From positions 62,001-126,000 of the forward strand of contig NZ_FQVT01000001.1 in NCBI RefSeq assembly GCF_900129445.1: a stretch of 64,000 nucleotides of DNA, given 5' to 3'. The stretch is from Salegentibacter echinorum (GTDB lineage Bacteria; Bacteroidota; Bacteroidia; Flavobacteriales; Flavobacteriaceae). Position 1 is the stretch's first letter. Every line of letters begins with the position of its first letter. Of the stretch, positions 1-8,484 are shown in pieces. Made by a program: the position numbers and the translations under genes. Under the pieces are notes generated by a model. It did no database searches, was not told where the DNA came from, and saw nothing but the letters and a program-made list of their open reading frames with translations.

Positions 1-2
1 AT

Positions 3-1934
3 TCCCATACGATGCTGCAGGAACAGAGCGGGGTTTTTGGCTCTTTGGTAATTCATCCCAAGGAAAAAACATTGGAATATGACAAAGAACTGGTACTTGT
101 ACTTTCAGACTGGACCAATGAAAAACCAAAAGATGTACTAAGATTTCTTAAAAGGGGTACCGAATGGTATAATATTAAAAAAGGTACTGCCACCCCACTT
201 AATCAGGTAATAAAGCGTGGTGCTTTAGGCGCACAATTAGATTTTTGGAGACAGCGAATGGAAGGTGCCGATATTGCAGACATTTACTATCCCGCATTTC
301 TAATTAATGGCGAAGAAAAAATTGAATATCCCGAATTCGAACCCGGGGAAAAAGTTAGAATGAGAATTATTAATGGAGCTGCCTCTACTTCTTTCTGGAT
401 GACCTTTGGAGGTAATATGCCTACGCTGGTTTCTGCTGATGGTGTAGATGTAGTGCCGGTGGAAAAGAATAAAACTTTTATTGCGGTAGCAGAAACCTAT
501 GACTTTATCGTCACTATTCCCGAAGACGGAAAAATGGAATTCAAATCTATGGCCCAGGATGGCTCTGGTACGGCTTCGGCCTATCTTGGTACCGGCAGGG
601 TTCTTCCTGCACCTAATGTGCCGAAGCCAGATAAAATTGCTATGATGCAACGAATGGCAAAAATGGATATGAGAATGGGTGCACCCGCCCTAAAATTCAA
701 TCCAAGCAACGTAGATCCTTATGAAATGATGGATAAGTGGGGAATGCAAATGGATGATATGAAAATGAAACCGAACAATGAAATGCAGGGGATGGATCAT
801 AGTGGTATGAAAATGGCGGATTCTACATCAATGGATATGAAGCAAGAAGGACAGATGTCTGATGCGAATTCTTCGGACAGTCAGATGAAAATGGATGGTA
901 AAGAAAATATGGAAGGGATGGATATGTTTTCTGAATTTAATTATGATTTCCTGGAAGCCAAAAACCCCACTACCCATCCTGAAGATGCGCCTGTAAAAGA
1001 AATCCTGTTGAATTTAACTGGAAATATGAATCGCTATGTATGGAGTTTAAATGGGGTGCCGCTTGCTGAAACCGATAAGATAAAAATTGAAGGGGATGGC
1101 GTTACCAGGATCACCTTTAACAATCTTACCATGATGCACCACCCTATGCACCTGCATGGCCATTTTTTTAGGGTAATCAATAAAAACGGCGAGCATTCCC
1201 CTTTAAAACATACCGTGAATGTCGCTCCCATGCAAAAAGTAACCATAGAGTTCTATGGTAATGAATATGGCGATTGGTTCCTGCATTGTCACATCCTTTA
1301 TCATTTAGATTCCGGGATGGCAAGAGTGGTAAGTTATGATACCAAAAGGGATGAGCGTTTAGAGCCTTTCCCATTGAGAAACCTTATTAGGGAAACCAAT
1401 AAATTTTATACCTGGGGAATGCTGGATGCTGCCTCACATATGACGACATTAAATGTAGTAAGTTCTAATATAAGAAATCAATTTAACATCCTGGCAGAAT
1501 ATGGCTGGAATCAAAATATTGAAGCTGAATTCTCCTATGAATATTATCTATATGATTGGGTAAGCTTGTTTGCCGGGGTTAATGTAGAGAATGAAATGAA
1601 GAATAGTATGGAAGAACTCAATACCACGGCTATTGGAGGTGTCCGGTATTTTACCCCCTATATGTTTGCACTCGACCTACGTGTGGACAATAAATTAAGG
1701 CCACAAATAAGCCTTGCCCGGGAAATTATGATTTTTCCGCGACTCGCAGTATTCGGGAAATACGAATTTCAGGCCGATTTTGGCTGGGTAGATGACCTGC
1801 CCGAAGGTGATAATTTTAAGAAAGAAGAAACCTGGAGTGCCGGGCTGGAATATTTTGTAGATAAAAACTTTTCATTAATGGGTAGTTACGACAACCGCTT
1901 CGGTGCCGGAGGTGGATTGTCAATAAGGTTTTAA
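3..1934 (+). CDS. Multicopper oxidase (CopA-type) fused to a C-terminal CopB-like beta-barrel domain, 5' end cut by window
   Basis: The reading frame is open from base 3, so the start lies outside the window; the first visible residues (SHT, then LQEQSG) are the end of the first HxH copper motif of CopA-type oxidases. Visible residues 1-450 form the later cupredoxin domains, with HHPMHLHGHFF and HCHILYHLDSGM as type 1/2/3 copper ligands. A methionine/aspartate-rich stretch (about residues 235-305) resembles the Met-rich copper-binding insert of periplasmic copper oxidases. After the oxidase ends, about 180 further residues rich in alternating aromatic strands and ending in IRF look like the outer-membrane copper protein CopB. 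The family normally ends at the HCH motif, so this is a fusion. Likely periplasmic Cu(I) oxidation and sequestration. It is 3 bases from the permease gene, so probably cotranscribed. Confidence 0.85.
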   Translation, partial: SHTMLQEQSGVFGSLVIHPKEKTLEYDKELVLVLSDWTNEKPKDVLRFLKRGTEWYNIKKGTATPLNQVIKRGALGAQLDFWRQRMEGADIADIYYPAFLINGEEKIEYPEFEPGEKVRMRIINGAASTSFWMTFGGNMPTLVSADGVDVVPVEKNKTFIAVAETYDFIVTIPEDGKMEFKSMAQDGSGTASAYLGTGRVLPAPNVPKPDKIAMMQRMAKMDMRMGAPALKFNPSNVDPYEMMDKWGMQMDDMKMKPNNEMQGMDHSGMKMADSTSMDMKQEGQMSDANSSDSQMKMDGKENMEGMDMFSEFNYDFLEAKNPTTHPEDAPVKEILLNLTGNMNRYVWSLNGVPLAETDKIKIEGDGVTRITFNNLTMMHHPMHLHGHFFRVINKNGEHSPLKHTVNVAPMQKVTIEFYGNEYGDWFLHCHILYHLDSGMARVVSYDTKRDERLEPFPLRNLIRETNKFYTWGMLDAASHMTTLNVVSSNIRNQFNILAEYGWNQNIEAEFSYEYYLYDWVSLFAGVNVENEMKNSMEELNTTAIGGVRYFTPYMFALDLRVDNKLRPQISLAREIMIFPRLAVFGKYEFQADFGWVDDLPEGDNFKKEETWSAGLEYFVDKNFSLMGSYDNRFGAGGGLSIRF

Positions 1935-1937
1935 GCG

Positions 1938-3248
1938 ATGCAAAACTATAAAAAAAACAGTCTTAGTTTAGTTGGAGCGATTTCCATGGGTACCAATGTA
2001 ATGATTGGTGCAGGGATTTTCGCCCTATTGGGTCAGGTGGCAGAACTTTCGGGAAAATATTTTCCCATAGCTTTTATAGTTGGAGGTATTATTTCGGGTT
2101 TTAGTGCCTATTCTTATATAAAAATGTCCAATGCCTTTCCATCGGCGGGAGGTATAGCCATGTATTTAGAAAAGGCCTATGGGAAGGGAATTATAACGGC
2201 TTTTGCGGCTTTACTAATGACGTTTTCCATGATCATTAACGAAAGTCTGGTTGCCCGTACTTTTGGCACCTATACTTTACAGCTATTTGATGCACAGGAT
2301 AATAAATTTCTTGTTCCGGCGCTCGGTGTCGGCTTATTGATTATAGCTTTTCTTATTAATATTTTAGGGAATAAAGTCATAGGGAAATCCTCTCTTATTA
2401 TGGCGATTTTAAAGACCGGCGGCTTATTGATTTTTGCGGGTGGGGCAATTTATGCTTCCGGTTTTGTGGCTACCGATTTGGTTCCCTCTGGCCCGCCGCA
2501 AAATGGTATTATGGAATATATGGGGGCTTTGGCATTGTCTATTCTTGCTTATAAGGGTTTTACAACCATTACCAATAGCGGTGGGGAAATAGTTAATCCG
2601 CATAAAAATGTAAGTAGGACCATAGTTATTTCCTTATTGATTTGTGCAGTGACCTATTTACTGGTTTCCTGGGGAGTAATTTCTAATTTGAGTATTCCTG
2701 AAATTATTGAAGCCAAAGATTATAGTCTTGCAGAAGCATCAAGGCCCCTTTTTGGCAAGTTTGGTCTGTGGTTTACGGTGGCAATTGCTATTGTGGCAAC
2801 AGTGTCTGGTGTGATAGCCAGTATCTTTGCAGTGTCCAGAATGACAACTATGTTAACAGATATGAAATTGATCCCCCATAGCCATTTTGGAATGAGCGGC
2901 AGTATTCAAAAACATATGTTGGTGTACATCGTGGTAATAGCCATTGTGCTTACCATCTTTTTTGACCTAACGAGGATTGCATCGCTGGGGGCAATTTATT
3001 ATCTCGTAATGGATATAATTGTGCATTGGGGCGTATTAAGAAATTTAAAAAATAAAATCGACTTTAAACCGGGAATCGTTATAGCCGCCCTGGTGCTGGA
3101 TGCTGTAGTACTTTTCTCTTTTATATGGATAAAGATTGAAAAAGATCCTTTATTAATAGCTATTGCTGCAGGATCTATCCTAATCATCTTTTTTGCTGAA
3201 AAATGGTTCCTTAATAAGAAATCTGATGAAAAAAGTATGACAGATTAA
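1938..3248 (+). CDS. APC-superfamily amino acid/cation permease
   Basis: A 436-residue, highly hydrophobic protein with about 12 membrane segments. The N-terminal GAISMGTNVMIGAGIFALLG matches the first-helix substrate motif of APC permeases (G-x-G-I-F), followed by the FPSAGG motif of helix 3. Family members exchange amino acids, polyamines or related cations across the inner membrane. It starts 3 bases after the oxidase fusion and lies between two multicopper oxidase genes, so it is probably part of the copper operon. Its substrate cannot be told from the sequence. A role in supplying or removing a copper-binding amino acid such as histidine or cysteine is possible but is inference only. Confidence 0.8.
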   Translation: MQNYKKNSLSLVGAISMGTNVMIGAGIFALLGQVAELSGKYFPIAFIVGGIISGFSAYSYIKMSNAFPSAGGIAMYLEKAYGKGIITAFAALLMTFSMIINESLVARTFGTYTLQLFDAQDNKFLVPALGVGLLIIAFLINILGNKVIGKSSLIMAILKTGGLLIFAGGAIYASGFVATDLVPSGPPQNGIMEYMGALALSILAYKGFTTITNSGGEIVNPHKNVSRTIVISLLICAVTYLLVSWGVISNLSIPEIIEAKDYSLAEASRPLFGKFGLWFTVAIAIVATVSGVIASIFAVSRMTTMLTDMKLIPHSHFGMSGSIQKHMLVYIVVIAIVLTIFFDLTRIASLGAIYYLVMDIIVHWGVLRNLKNKIDFKPGIVIAALVLDAVVLFSFIWIKIEKDPLLIAIAAGSILIIFFAEKWFLNKKSDEKSMTD

Positions 3249-3332
3249 AGGAAGAAAAGATAATAGTTTTAAATTCTTAAAATAAGGAGGTCAAAAGTAT
3301 TATATAACATTTAATTTGAAACAAACATTGTG

Positions 3333-5000
3333 ATGAAAACCAAGATAAACAGAAGAAATTTTATAGAAACTACAAGTCTCGCAACTGCGGGTTTTTATGT
3401 GATGCCTTTATTTACTTCCTGTAAATCTGAAACATCACCGGAACACACACAGGCGGGCAAAAAAATAAACAAGGATTTTATTCCAGATGTAGATTTACAA
3501 CTAACAGCATCATCTTCCCAGACCAATATTTTTTCAGATGAAAAAACCAATACCTATTCCTATAAGGCATCTATTATAAAAGGTAGCCAGGACAGTTTAC
3601 AGCAAATAGAGGGTAGTTATTTGGGACCCATCATTCGGGTCAAAAAAGGAGATAAAATAAGGGTGAGGTATGAAAATCAAATTCCTGCGGAATCTATTGT
3701 GCACTGGCATGGGTTGCATATATCGCACGAAAATGATGGCCACCCGGAACATGTGATAGGTCGGGGGGAAACCTATTATTACGAATTTGAAGTGATGAAC
3801 AAGGCGGGCACCTATTGGTTTCATCCACATCCTCATGGGCAGACAGGGGAACAGGTATATAACGGACTTGCCGGATTGTTTATAGTTTCAGATAAGGATG
3901 AAGAAAACTTAAACCTACCTCAGGGTAAATATGATATTCCCGTTGTGATCCAGGACAGGACTTTTGATGATAACCACCAATTAAGTTATTCGGGCAATAG
4001 CCGAATGGGGCAGATGACGGGCTTCTTGGGTGACCGGATAATGATTAACGGAAAAATTGACAATACCCTAAGCTTAAGTGCAAATGGGAAATATCGTTTA
4101 AGGTTCTTAAATGGTTCCAATTCCAGAGCCTATAAGCTGTCCTGGAACAACGGCAGTTCAATTACGGTGTTTGGGGTAGACGGTGGACTGTTGCCAACCC
4201 CTAAAACCTTGCCCTATTTAATTTTGGGGCCAGCGCAGCGTGTAGATGTTTGGTTGGATTTATCTGAACACGAAGAAAACAGCAACTTTAAGATGGTTCA
4301 TTTACCCTTGCCCATGGACAATGCAATGGGCGGTGGGATGATGAACGGCGGCATGATGGGAAATAGCAACAGTTCTGCTTTGCCTTATAACAGCCAGTTC
4401 GATATTTTAAATATTAAGGTAGGCCCTGTGAAAGAGAATGAGGCTGCTTTACCCGGGGAGCTGGTTTCTGCAAATTATTTGCAAAGTTCAGAAGCCATTA
4501 ATAAAAAGAACCCGAGAAACTTCACTTTCGCTATGGGGGGCATGATGGAATGGACAATAAATGGGCGCACCTATAATGGAACTGAAGTAGCAGAGGAAGA
4601 AACCGTAAAATTAAATACTACCGAAGTATGGCGCATCAATAACGGTAACCAGTTTTCTTCAAATGATGACGATGACGGCGGCGGAATGCATGGTAATGGC
4701 GGCATGATGAGCGGCGAAAGTGGTATGGGCAATATGATGCAAATGCCGCATCCTGTGCATATTCATCAATTACAATTCAACATCCTAAATAGAAATGCCG
4801 AAAAGGTAGATAATAAACTATGGGAGGCTACCAAAGATGGTTTTATCAATGAAGGCTGGCAGGACAGCATCTATCTTTTACCTGGTATGCAAATAGATCT
4901 AATTATGCGATTTGAACACTTTAAAGGGCTATTTCTATACCATTGCCACAATCTTGAACACGAAGATATGGGGATGATGCGGAACTTTAAAATTGTGTGA
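3333..5000 (+). CDS. Multicopper oxidase (CueO-like), exported
   Basis: A 555-residue protein with three cupredoxin domains. The ATG at 3333 is preferred to the GTG just before it. The N-terminus has KINRRNF followed by a hydrophobic stretch ending in FTSC, which could be a Tat-type signal and/or a lipobox. Copper ligands are visible as HWHG and HPHPHG in domain 1, HPVHIHQL and HCHNLEHEDMGM in the last domain. Met/Gly-rich loops (about residues 333-347 and 448-470, GGMMNGGMMGN type) are like the Met-rich gates of CueO that bind Cu(I). Likely oxidises Cu(I) in the periplasm at the cost of O2. An AAGGAGG-like sequence at 3283-3289 is too far upstream to be its ribosome site. It lies 84 bases after the permease and 87 before the Met-rich lipoprotein. 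Confidence 0.9.
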   Translation: MKTKINRRNFIETTSLATAGFYVMPLFTSCKSETSPEHTQAGKKINKDFIPDVDLQLTASSSQTNIFSDEKTNTYSYKASIIKGSQDSLQQIEGSYLGPIIRVKKGDKIRVRYENQIPAESIVHWHGLHISHENDGHPEHVIGRGETYYYEFEVMNKAGTYWFHPHPHGQTGEQVYNGLAGLFIVSDKDEENLNLPQGKYDIPVVIQDRTFDDNHQLSYSGNSRMGQMTGFLGDRIMINGKIDNTLSLSANGKYRLRFLNGSNSRAYKLSWNNGSSITVFGVDGGLLPTPKTLPYLILGPAQRVDVWLDLSEHEENSNFKMVHLPLPMDNAMGGGMMNGGMMGNSNSSALPYNSQFDILNIKVGPVKENEAALPGELVSANYLQSSEAINKKNPRNFTFAMGGMMEWTINGRTYNGTEVAEEETVKLNTTEVWRINNGNQFSSNDDDDGGGMHGNGGMMSGESGMGNMMQMPHPVHIHQLQFNILNRNAEKVDNKLWEATKDGFINEGWQDSIYLLPGMQIDLIMRFEHFKGLFLYHCHNLEHEDMGMMRNFKIV

Positions 5001-5087
5001 AAAGAATGGGATAAATGAACAAAACGATAGATTATTTATAAATTAAACTGAATATTAAAATTTTTATTAACTCTAAAATTATATAAG

Positions 5088-5699
5088 ATGAAAACGATTG
5101 CAAAAACATTACTGATTGTTGGTATTATGGGCTCTTTGGTGGGCTGTGTATCGACTTTTAATGCACCTGAAGTCCTTGAAGACGATGAAAACAGGAATGA
5201 AATCTATAGAAATATAGTATCAGATCAGGATAAATTTGAAGATCTTTTAGATATGGCTGCTAACAATGAGATGGCCAAAAAGACATTGATGCAAAACCAT
5301 ATGCAAATGATGGAATCAGGAAAAATGGAAGCCATGATGAAGAAAAATCCTGAAATGAAGGAGAAAATGAAAAAAATGATGCAGGAAAAAATGGAAAAAG
5401 ATCCTGAAATGAAAAAAATGATGATGAAGAGAATGGAGGAAAATCCTGAAATGAAAGAAAAAATGATGCACGAAATGATGCATTCCATGGAAAATAATCC
5501 TGAAATGAGAAAGAAAATGATGCAGGGGATGATGAAAAAAATGAAGGAGAATCCAAGAATGATGCAGGACATGATGGAAAAAATGCATGATGATCCGGAA
5601 ATGATGGAGAGAATGAAAGAGCATATGGATAAAAAGAAAGAGGATATGCAAGGTCACAAAAAAGGAACCGGCAAGCATCAGCATAACCCACAACCATAA
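5088..5699 (+). CDS. Methionine-rich repeat lipoprotein, probable copper-binding
   Basis: A 203-residue protein. Residues 1-20 are a lipoprotein signal (GSLVGC lipobox). Residues 87-182 consist of six tandem units, each opening with N/D-P-E-M (one is N-P-R-M), with lengths 18, 14, 18, 18, 14 and 14 residues. The units are filled with K, E and M, including many MM and MMxxM groups. The tail is His/Lys-rich. Methionine clusters bind Cu(I), and neighbours are copper oxidases, so periplasmic copper buffering is the likely role (inference). The repeats should form amphipathic helices. The long antisense open frames over this gene come from its low-complexity codons and are not genes. No close named family is recognised. 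Confidence 0.85.
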   Translation: MKTIAKTLLIVGIMGSLVGCVSTFNAPEVLEDDENRNEIYRNIVSDQDKFEDLLDMAANNEMAKKTLMQNHMQMMESGKMEAMMKKNPEMKEKMKKMMQEKMEKDPEMKKMMMKRMEENPEMKEKMMHEMMHSMENNPEMRKKMMQGMMKKMKENPRMMQDMMEKMHDDPEMMERMKEHMDKKKEDMQGHKKGTGKHQHNPQP

Positions 5700-5710
5700 A
5701 TTAGGGAAAA

Positions 5711-5902
5711 ATGATGATGTTCTGGTGGATTGTAATAGGGGTTATTGTCGTAGCAGCAGTCTTTCTACCCTTAAGTAGTTGGTTAGGTAAAAACCAGAAA
5801 ATAGACGATAGCCCTATACAAATACTTGAGAAAAGATACGCAAAGGGAGAAATAAGTAAAGAAGAATTTGAGGAGCAAAAAAATAATCTCAAAAGAAGAT
5901 GA
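5711..5902 (+). CDS. Small membrane protein with SHOCT domain
   Basis: A 63-residue protein: one N-terminal membrane helix (about residues 3-24) followed by a C-terminal SHOCT motif, LEKRYAKGEISKEEFEEQKN, the usual short helical oligomerisation motif found at C-termini. It starts 11 bases after the Met-rich lipoprotein and ends 3 bases before the DUF302 gene, so it is in the same operon. In many bacteria such SHOCT membrane peptides accompany copper-resistance genes, but no biochemical role is established. The start has three ATG codons in a row; the first is assumed. Confidence 0.8.
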   Translation: MMMFWWIVIGVIVVAAVFLPLSSWLGKNQKIDDSPIQILEKRYAKGEISKEEFEEQKNNLKRR

Positions 5903-5905
5903 CTT

Positions 5906-6292
5906 ATGAAATACTATTTTAATAAAACGATAAAAGGAGATTTTGAGCAGGTAATCGATCAGGTAACCCGGGAGCTGGAAAAAGAAGGCTTCGGGATTTT
6001 AACTGAAATTGATGTTACTGAAACTTTAAAGAAAAAACTGGAAGTGGATTTCAGGAATTATCGCATCCTGGGAGCATGTAATGCCCCTTACGCCCATAAG
6101 GCATTAGAGGCCGAAGATAAGATTGGCACCATGCTGCCTTGTAATGTTATAGTTCAGGAGAAAGAATCGGGCCAAATTGAAATTGCAGCTGTGAACCCTA
6201 TAGCCTCTATGCAGGCGGTAGATAATAGAGCTTTGGGAAAAGTTGCCCAGGAAATAAAAGGGAAACTCGAAAAAATTATTTCAAAATTATAA
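5906..6292 (+). CDS. DUF302-domain protein
   Basis: A 128-residue soluble protein matching the DUF302 fold: an N-terminal strand-helix (residues 1-35, ending KEGFGILTEIDV), the central YRILGACNAPYAHKAL motif, and GTMLPCNVIVQE with a C-terminal AVNP motif. The two cysteines (in GACN and LPCN) are typical of the family and could bind a metal, although no function is proven. It follows the SHOCT gene by 3 bases, and DUF302 proteins recur in copper-oxidase gene clusters. There is no signal peptide, so it is likely cytoplasmic. Confidence 0.85.
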   Translation: MKYYFNKTIKGDFEQVIDQVTRELEKEGFGILTEIDVTETLKKKLEVDFRNYRILGACNAPYAHKALEAEDKIGTMLPCNVIVQEKESGQIEIAAVNPIASMQAVDNRALGKVAQEIKGKLEKIISKL

Positions 6293-6318
6293 TCAGACGT
6301 TTTTAAAACTATAACCAG

Positions 6319-6486
6319 ATGAAAAATATGAAATTTATAATGTTGCTCGTTTTTATTGTAGGAACTAATTTTTCTTTAATGTCCTGTAGGGAAACCACAG
6401 AGACAGAGCATGAGGACATGGACGATATGGAAATGCAGGATGAAGGGATGATGGAAGAAGATGATATGCAAATGGATCACGACTAG
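6319..6486 (+). CDS. Small acidic Met/Asp-rich lipoprotein
   Basis: A 55-residue frame: a lipoprotein signal ending in LMSC (Cys 23), then an acidic tail rich in Asp, Glu, Met and His (EHEDMDDMEMQDEGMMEED type) that could bind copper. It lies 26 bases after the DUF302 gene in the same direction. After its TAG stop the frame stays open for another ten codons (DMNLGGDHDH) before TAA at 6517-6519. The stop may therefore be a recent nonsense change that removed a His-containing end. No named family is recognised. Confidence 0.65.
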   Translation: MKNMKFIMLLVFIVGTNFSLMSCRETTETEHEDMDDMEMQDEGMMEEDDMQMDHD

Positions 6487-6532
6487 GATATGAATCTTGG
6501 AGGAGATCACGATCATTAAACAACATATTTGA

Positions 6533-6826
6533 TCAAAGTTTTTTGAAGGTGAACGGTTTTTGCATTCAACATTTCCGTCAAAGGCATTTCAGGGTAATTT
6601 TTGTATTAATATTGGAGGATCAAATTGTATTAAGCCCTACAGTTCAAGTATTTTGAATTTAGGAGCAATGAGTTATGGCTCTATAAGTAAAGATGCAACT
6701 TTGGCATTAAATGCTGGGGCTAAAATTGCGAGTTTTGCACAAAATACAGGAGAGGGAGGTTTAACCCCATATCACAGGAAATACAAAGCTGACCTTTTTA
6801 AATATTTTAATTATAGACAGAGATAG
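6533..6826 (+). pseudogene. Fragment of an FMN-binding glutamate synthase-like gene
   Basis: The translated stretch contains FPSKAFQGNF, GGSNCIKPYSSSI, LGAMSYGSISKDA, LNAGAKIASFAQNTGEGG and LTPYHRKYKADL. These match the start of the FMN-binding domain of the glutamate synthase large chain and its stand-alone relatives of about 500 residues. Only about 95 residues remain: the frame is closed by a TGA at 6530 upstream, and the match is lost after KADL, where the real family continues with the FMN-site loop. No start codon or ribosome site is convincing (the only upstream start is TTG at 6560). It is best read as a leftover from an insertion or deletion event. Confidence 0.75.
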
Positions 6827-6910
6827 AATGGACATAAAAATGATAGTGAATTTCTCTCATAATTAGTTCACTAATTGGATTCTGTTTTTTGTTCATTCTT
6901 AAAGTCCTGA

Positions 6911-6955
6911 AAAGGAAGGGTATATTTAGTTTAATTAGTTAAAGGCCCTTCCTTT
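6911..6955. terminator. Long inverted repeat after the copper cluster
   Basis: AAAGGAAGGG (6911-6920) is perfectly complementary to CCCTTCCTTT (6946-6955), with a 25-base A/T-rich loop. It lies between the glutamate synthase remnant and the channel gene. It can act as a transcript-ending hairpin in either direction, but no long T run follows, so the role is uncertain. Confidence 0.45.
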
Positions 6956-7028
6956 GTCAGGCACTAAAACAGTAATACAGGAAAGATATTGGTCATTTCT
7001 AAAAAATTTTAAAACTATTATTTAGTTT

Positions 7029-8042
7029 ATGAATTATTTAGTTTTATTTATTGGAATTACACTTTACATTATGATAGTTACTGATATGGTTATGACCACA
7101 GTGACAGTTAAAGGAGGTGGATGGATTACAAATAAAATCTCCTCTATGTCTTGGAAATTCTTTCTTAAGCTTTGTGATCACAACGGGAAATCTAGGCTTC
7201 TAAGTCATATTGGATATTTGCAATTACTGTTTATAGTTCTCTTCTGGGTAGTTATGCTGAATGTAAGTTTTACTTTGGTGTTGTGGTCTGATACAGCTTC
7301 AGTTATAAATAGCACATCTAAATTGCCAGTTAACTTATGGGGTAAAATATATTATTCTGGTTTTAGTTTATCTACTTTGGGAGTAGGTGATTACATAGCA
7401 AAAAATGATCTATGGCGTCTTGTAACGACTTTATATTCTTTTACGGGATTAATTCTTATTACGATGTCAATAACATATTTCATCCCAGTTCTTAATGCTG
7501 TAATTAAAAAACGCAAATTAGGCATACTTATAAGTAGCTTGGGTAAAGAGCCGCAAGATATGGTTCTAAACTCCTATAATAAGGAAAAGTGGGATGTGCT
7601 CAATTATCGAGTTGTTTCCCTTGCTGAAGAACTCATTGAACATAGTCAGAATCATCGAGCTTATCCGGTAATCCATTATTTTCATAATAACAAAAAAGAA
7701 AAAGCTATTATAATACAAATAGCAAGGTTAAATGAAGCCATATTTATATTAAAAAATTTTATAAAAATTGATGTTTCTTCTGAATCCAACCCGTTGGATA
7801 ATATTGATATAGCTTTAAGTGATTATATTGAGGTTATTCAGGAAGTGAAAGGTGTCAAATTTACCGAAGTTTTCCCTTCCAATCCTGGACTTAACAAGTT
7901 AGAAGATGCAGGTTTAATACAAAAGAATACAAAAAGCACTAATAAGTTGACAAAAGAGATGCAAAAAAGAAGAAAGGTATTATGTCGTTTGGTTAAAGAA
8001 GATGGTTGGGAGTGGAAGGATATAATTAAGCCTTCTATTTAA
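7029..8042 (+). CDS. Two-TM potassium channel-like protein with cytoplasmic domain
   Basis: A 337-residue protein. Hydrophobic segments near residues 1-20 and 70-95 precede a pore loop (FSLSTLGVGDY), in which TLGVGDY matches the T-x-G-x-G-D potassium selectivity filter. A second pore-flanking helix follows, ending ITYFIPVLNAVIKKRK. Residues 165-337 are a soluble tail of unknown fold, ending with KRRKVLCRLVKEDGWEWKDI. It lacks the TrkA-N domain common in Kch-type channels. It stands alone, 79 bases before the complex I-like operon, so it may share an ion-homeostasis role with it (inference). Confidence 0.75.
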   Translation: MNYLVLFIGITLYIMIVTDMVMTTVTVKGGGWITNKISSMSWKFFLKLCDHNGKSRLLSHIGYLQLLFIVLFWVVMLNVSFTLVLWSDTASVINSTSKLPVNLWGKIYYSGFSLSTLGVGDYIAKNDLWRLVTTLYSFTGLILITMSITYFIPVLNAVIKKRKLGILISSLGKEPQDMVLNSYNKEKWDVLNYRVVSLAEELIEHSQNHRAYPVIHYFHNNKKEKAIIIQIARLNEAIFILKNFIKIDVSSESNPLDNIDIALSDYIEVIQEVKGVKFTEVFPSNPGLNKLEDAGLIQKNTKSTNKLTKEMQKRRKVLCRLVKEDGWEWKDIIKPSI

Positions 8043-8121
8043 GGTCCTTACGTCTTTATTTAGATATTCGTTGGATTAAATTTTTTTTTGAAGTCAAAAT
8101 TAAAAACTAAAACTATAAAAT

Positions 8122-8484
8122 ATGTCCGCGCTACAACAATACACCATTTTATTCGGGATGATAGTGGGTACTTTGGGATTTGTAATAGTCCTTTACCTGC
8201 TCCATAGAAAAATGGTCAAAATGAGAAAGGAACCCGCAAAAGATATTCCTGCAGAAAGTGGTCGTTTACAACCAAAGCCGGCCTGGGGAAGATATCACGT
8301 ACATTATTATGGATATGCCCTGCTTTTTTTAGCCTTCGATATGGAGATGGCCTATATGTACCCCTGGGCCGTGATTTATAAAGAAGTAGGAATAACCGCC
8401 CTTTTGGATATGGGTGTTTTTCTGCTCATACTTTTTCTGGGACTGCTTTACACATGGAATCAGGGAGGACTCAAAAGACAATGA
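8122..8484 (+). CDS. nuoA: Complex I-like subunit A (NuoA family)
   Basis: A 120-residue protein with three membrane helices. The conserved YYGYALLFLAFDMEMAYMYP corresponds to the NuoA signature (FY..aL.FliFDvE....PWa), and PWAV follows it. In complex I this subunit lies at the junction between the membrane arm and the quinone cavity. It is the first gene of the operon; its stop overlaps the next start as ATGA at 8481-8484. The usual NuoA cytoplasmic loop is present (residues 33-50, Lys/Glu-rich). Confidence 0.9.
   Translation: MSALQQYTILFGMIVGTLGFVIVLYLLHRKMVKMRKEPAKDIPAESGRLQPKPAWGRYHVHYYGYALLFLAFDMEMAYMYPWAVIYKEVGITALLDMGVFLLILFLGLLYTWNQGGLKRQ

Noticed and set aside
5225-5697. Three long minus-strand open frames opposite the Met-rich lipoprotein
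   Set aside because: They are shadows of the ATG/AAA/GAA-rich repeat; complement codons rarely give stops. They consist of His/Phe/Ser low-complexity runs and have no start site of their own.
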